Assembly: GCF_011516835.1 (NCBI RefSeq)
Contig: NZ_WOTB01000004.1
Coordinates: 1 to 64,000 of the forward strand
Direction: 5' to 3'
Source of the DNA: Acetobacter musti
GTDB taxonomy: Bacteria > Pseudomonadota > Alphaproteobacteria > Acetobacterales > Acetobacteraceae
Length of the DNA stretch: 64,000 nt
Shown piece after piece: positions 61,764 through 64,000 of the stretch. Made by a program: the position numbers and the translations under genes. How positions within the stretch are numbered: position 1 is the first letter of the stretch; each line of letters starts with the position of its first letter. The notes under the pieces were generated by a model. It was not told where the DNA came from, made no database searches, and worked only from the letters and a program-made list of their open reading frames with translations.

Positions 61764-62753
61764 TTAGGCTCCTGACGGCGCTGCGTCAATGCGCTCATGC
61801 ACGAAAGAGATAATTTTCTCGATTTTTCTTTTCATATATTGCTCATATGATCCTATTCTGTTTTCAGAAATAACCATATCATGTTCTTCCGCCAGCGGAT
61901 GATGGCCGAACCAGGTTGTCTGACGTTTGGTGTAACGGCAGGTCGCCTGTACCGCCCGCGCCACAGCTTCCTGTTCATCCGTCTCTCCGCGCAGCATCGC
62001 CGCGAGTTCCGGCACGCCATGAGCCCGCATTGCGGGCAGGGCCGGACTCAGTTCAAGAGCGAGCAAAGCCCGGACCTCGTCCACTGCGCCCTGCGTCATC
62101 ATGTCCCTGAAGCGGGCCACGATCGCCCTGCGCAGTTCGCTGCGGTCAGGAGCCAGCCTTACGGCTATAAAACGACAGGGAGCGCGGGGCAGACCGGGCT
62201 GCGCCCGCCACCATGAGAGCCCGTGTCCGGTGCCGCGCCATACTTCCCAGGCCCGCGCCAGTCGCTGTGTGTCGGTCGGTCTGAGCCCCTGCCCCGTTTC
62301 AGGATCGGCTTCCATCAGCCGGGCATGAAGCGACGCCGGGTCGGCGGACAGCGCCCGCGCCTCGGCTCGCGCCTCAGATCCGGGATCAGGAACTTCCGCC
62401 AGACCGTCGGTCAGAGCACGCAGATACATGCCCGTCCCTCCGCACAGAACCGGCAGCCGTCCCGCCTTCCAGGCTTCATCCATCGCCGAAAGAGCCTGCT
62501 GACGCCACCAGGCGACGCTGCGCGCCTCCGCAGCCGGGCTGATCCCGTATAACCGGTGCGGGAGACGCTCCTCATCCTGCGGAGAGGGACGCGCTGTCAG
62601 AATCCGCAGTTCGCGGTACACCTGCATCGAATCCGCATTGATGATCGTTCCGCCGAACCGTTCACCAAGCGTGATCGCTAGGGCTGACTTTCCCGAGCAG
62701 GTCGGTCCGGCCACGATCAGGGCAACCCGTCCGGCCTGTTCTCTGTCCATCAT
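61764..62753 (-). CDS. miaA: tRNA dimethylallyltransferase
   Basis: A 329-residue enzyme that isopentenylates A37 in tRNAs reading UNN codons. The P-loop is VAGPTCSGKSALAITLGERF near residue 13, NADSMQVYRELRILTARPS follows near 37, and the tRNA-binding ETGQGLRPTDTQRLARAWEV lies near 155. The C-terminal QATCRYTKRQTTWFGHH is diagnostic. It is the gene upstream of ilvB on the same strand, 120 bases apart, so partial readthrough is possible. Confidence 0.96.
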   Translation of the reverse strand: MMDREQAGRVALIVAGPTCSGKSALAITLGERFGGTIINADSMQVYRELRILTARPSPQDEERLPHRLYGISPAAEARSVAWWRQQALSAMDEAWKAGRLPVLCGGTGMYLRALTDGLAEVPDPGSEARAEARALSADPASLHARLMEADPETGQGLRPTDTQRLARAWEVWRGTGHGLSWWRAQPGLPRAPCRFIAVRLAPDRSELRRAIVARFRDMMTQGAVDEVRALLALELSPALPAMRAHGVPELAAMLRGETDEQEAVARAVQATCRYTKRQTTWFGHHPLAEEHDMVISENRIGSYEQYMKRKIEKIISFVHERIDAAPSGA

Positions 62754-62801
62754 TCCTGTCCGCTTGCCTCTTCACTTCAACCCTGTCACACGCAGGGGGC
62801 T

Positions 62802-63695
62802 ATGGACGCCATTCTGACACTTGTCGCGGATCGCGCGGCTACATCGCTCACGCCTCTGGACATCGAGACGGTTTCAGCTCTGTCCGGCGGCCGCGAGGAA
62901 GCCGTTCTTTCTCCCGGTGAGGCCGTGGATATCGCCTGCCACGCTGTTTCGCCAGCGCAGTTCGGGGCCATTCGTGACGCTCTGCGTGACCGGCCGGTCG
63001 ATATTCTGCTGACCAGCCGACACAACCGGCGCAAACGGGTTCTTGTTGCGGATATGGACAGCACCATGGTTGCAAACGAGACTCTTGACGACATTGCCGC
63101 CGGAGCGGAACGGCTTCGTCCGGGTATTGGCGAGGCTGTCGCTGCGGTAACGCGTCAGTCGATGAATGGCGAGATCGATTTCCAGACCTCGCTTCGCAAT
63201 CGGGTTGCTCTTCTGAAGGATCTGCCGGCCTCACTGCTCGACACGGCAGCGGCACATCTCTCACTGAATGAGGGCGCACGGACGCTTGTCGCGACGATGC
63301 GCGCCAGCGGCGCCGTGACGGCGCTGGTCTCGGGCGGCTTTACATTTTTTACTGCCCGCGTGGCGGCGCTCTGCGGCTTTTCGGAGAACCATGCCAACCG
63401 TCTCGTTCATGCGGGCGACACTCTGACCGGAACCGTGGAGGAGCCCGTTCTCGGTCCTGATGCAAAACTTGATCACCTGAAACGTATCGTGGCCGCGGCC
63501 GGTCTGACGCTGAACGACGCCCTGACCATCGGGGACGGCGCCAACGATCTTCCGATGCTTCGCGCCGCGGGACTGGGCATCGCATTTCATGCAAAGCCTG
63601 TCGTTCGCAGGGAAATCTCAGATCGCATTGACCACACATCGCTCCGCAGCGCACTGTTCGCGCAGGGTTACTCTGTCACTGACTTCCGCGAGTAG
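62802..63695 (+). CDS. serB: Phosphoserine phosphatase
   Basis: A 297-residue HAD enzyme for the last step of serine synthesis. The N-terminal 80 residues form an ACT-like domain. HAD motif I is VADMDSTMVANETLDDIAAG near residue 85, motif II ALVSGGFTFFTARVA near 175, and motif IV IGDGANDLPMLRAAGLGIAF near 243. RBS is weak; start 62802 is supported by the family N-terminus (MDAILTLVADRAA). Divergent from miaA. Confidence 0.95.
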   Translation: MDAILTLVADRAATSLTPLDIETVSALSGGREEAVLSPGEAVDIACHAVSPAQFGAIRDALRDRPVDILLTSRHNRRKRVLVADMDSTMVANETLDDIAAGAERLRPGIGEAVAAVTRQSMNGEIDFQTSLRNRVALLKDLPASLLDTAAAHLSLNEGARTLVATMRASGAVTALVSGGFTFFTARVAALCGFSENHANRLVHAGDTLTGTVEEPVLGPDAKLDHLKRIVAAAGLTLNDALTIGDGANDLPMLRAAGLGIAFHAKPVVRREISDRIDHTSLRSALFAQGYSVTDFRE

Positions 63696-63828
63696 ACGCG
63701 ACCGGAACCGGCTTGTGTCTCATTTGTTATAATAAGACGCAATCCGGCATCACCACTGACATAAACAGGCATCGACCTGCCGCGTTATGGCTGCCATGGT
63801 GAACCGATCGCCACCCCCGGAGGCATGA

Positions 63829-64000
63829 GTGACAAAGATCGTTTATCGCGACGCGCTTTTTTTTGACGGCACAGGATCTGACCCGGTTATTTCCGACATC
63901 GCCGTATCGAATGGAAAAATCTCGGCAATCGGCCCTCATCTCAAAGCTGGTGACGCAGCGGTCGAAATCAACTGCAAAGGCCTGTGGCTGATCCCGGGTC
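63829..64000 (+). CDS. Amidohydrolase-type enzyme, 5' part
   Basis: A GTG at 63829 with GGAGG 7 bases upstream opens a frame that runs off the window after 57 codons. The sequence (TKIVYRDALFFDGTGSDPV, then ISDIAVSNGKISAIGPHL and CKGLWLIPG) is the N-terminal strand domain of amidohydrolases of the D-aminoacylase/dihydroorotase kind, just before the metal-binding HxH that would follow. A T8 run at 63857-63864 lies early in the gene. Confidence 0.75.
   Translation, partial: MTKIVYRDALFFDGTGSDPVISDIAVSNGKISAIGPHLKAGDAAVEINCKGLWLIPG

Noticed and set aside
63825-63866. An alternative ATG four bases before the GTG of the last gene
   Set aside because: That frame stops after 13 codons; the GTG frame gives an amidohydrolase-like N-terminus.

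Overview
The window looks like a chromosome of an acetic acid bacterium (Acetobacteraceae, Alphaproteobacteria). The right end carries core genes (ilvC, ilvN, ilvB, miaA, serB) whose proteins read like that family. The left three quarters is a large accessory region built around a conjugative element. No database search was possible; family names rest on recognised motifs, lengths and gene order.

1-35.5 kb: backbone of an RP4-like integrative conjugative element or integrated plasmid. It starts with DUF932, toprim, DUF2493 and DUF736 genes, an XRE regulator and two RovC/DUF2285-type DNA-binding genes (one frameshifted). A replication and partition block follows (AlpA-like HTH, RPA-type initiator, ParA, DNA adenine methyltransferase, RHH protein, DUF2840), then TraF pilin peptidase, a second DUF736, lytic transglycosylase, a DUF3363 relaxase, a ParDE-type toxin-antitoxin pair, TraG and a CopG protein. 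The trbBCDEJ-K-LFGI set and DUF2274 complete the mating apparatus. Most backbone genes overlap by ATGA, so they are probably cotranscribed. Two cargo insertions split the backbone: a SulP transporter (8.6-10.1 kb) and an FAD monooxygenase/old yellow enzyme/LysR/DsbA/HU module (21.3-26.0 kb). The 3' end of the initiator gene carries DnaA boxes, three iteron-like repeats and an AT-rich stretch, a candidate replication origin. No integrase is visible.

35.4-46.9 kb: an island of oxidoreductase genes each beside its own regulator: LysR; SDR-SnoaL-quinone reductase under a TetR with visible operators; HD protein and GlxA-type regulator across a large inverted repeat; SDR/AraC; SDR/LysR; and a RES-Xre toxin-antitoxin pair. 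It looks like a stress or xenobiotic-response island.

47-51 kb: a lone S24-type repressor, a taurine:pyruvate-type aminotransferase, tRNA-Arg(ACG), decayed small genes and a very AT-rich stretch, a plausible old integration zone.

51-64 kb: chromosomal genes: a cation:proton antiporter, a HAD-family protein followed by a family 2 glycosyltransferase whose 5' end is frameshifted by a 7-bp tandem duplication, RidA, an AcuI-type reductase, the branched-chain amino acid operon ilvB-ilvN-ilvC downstream of miaA, serB, and the start of an amidohydrolase-type gene.
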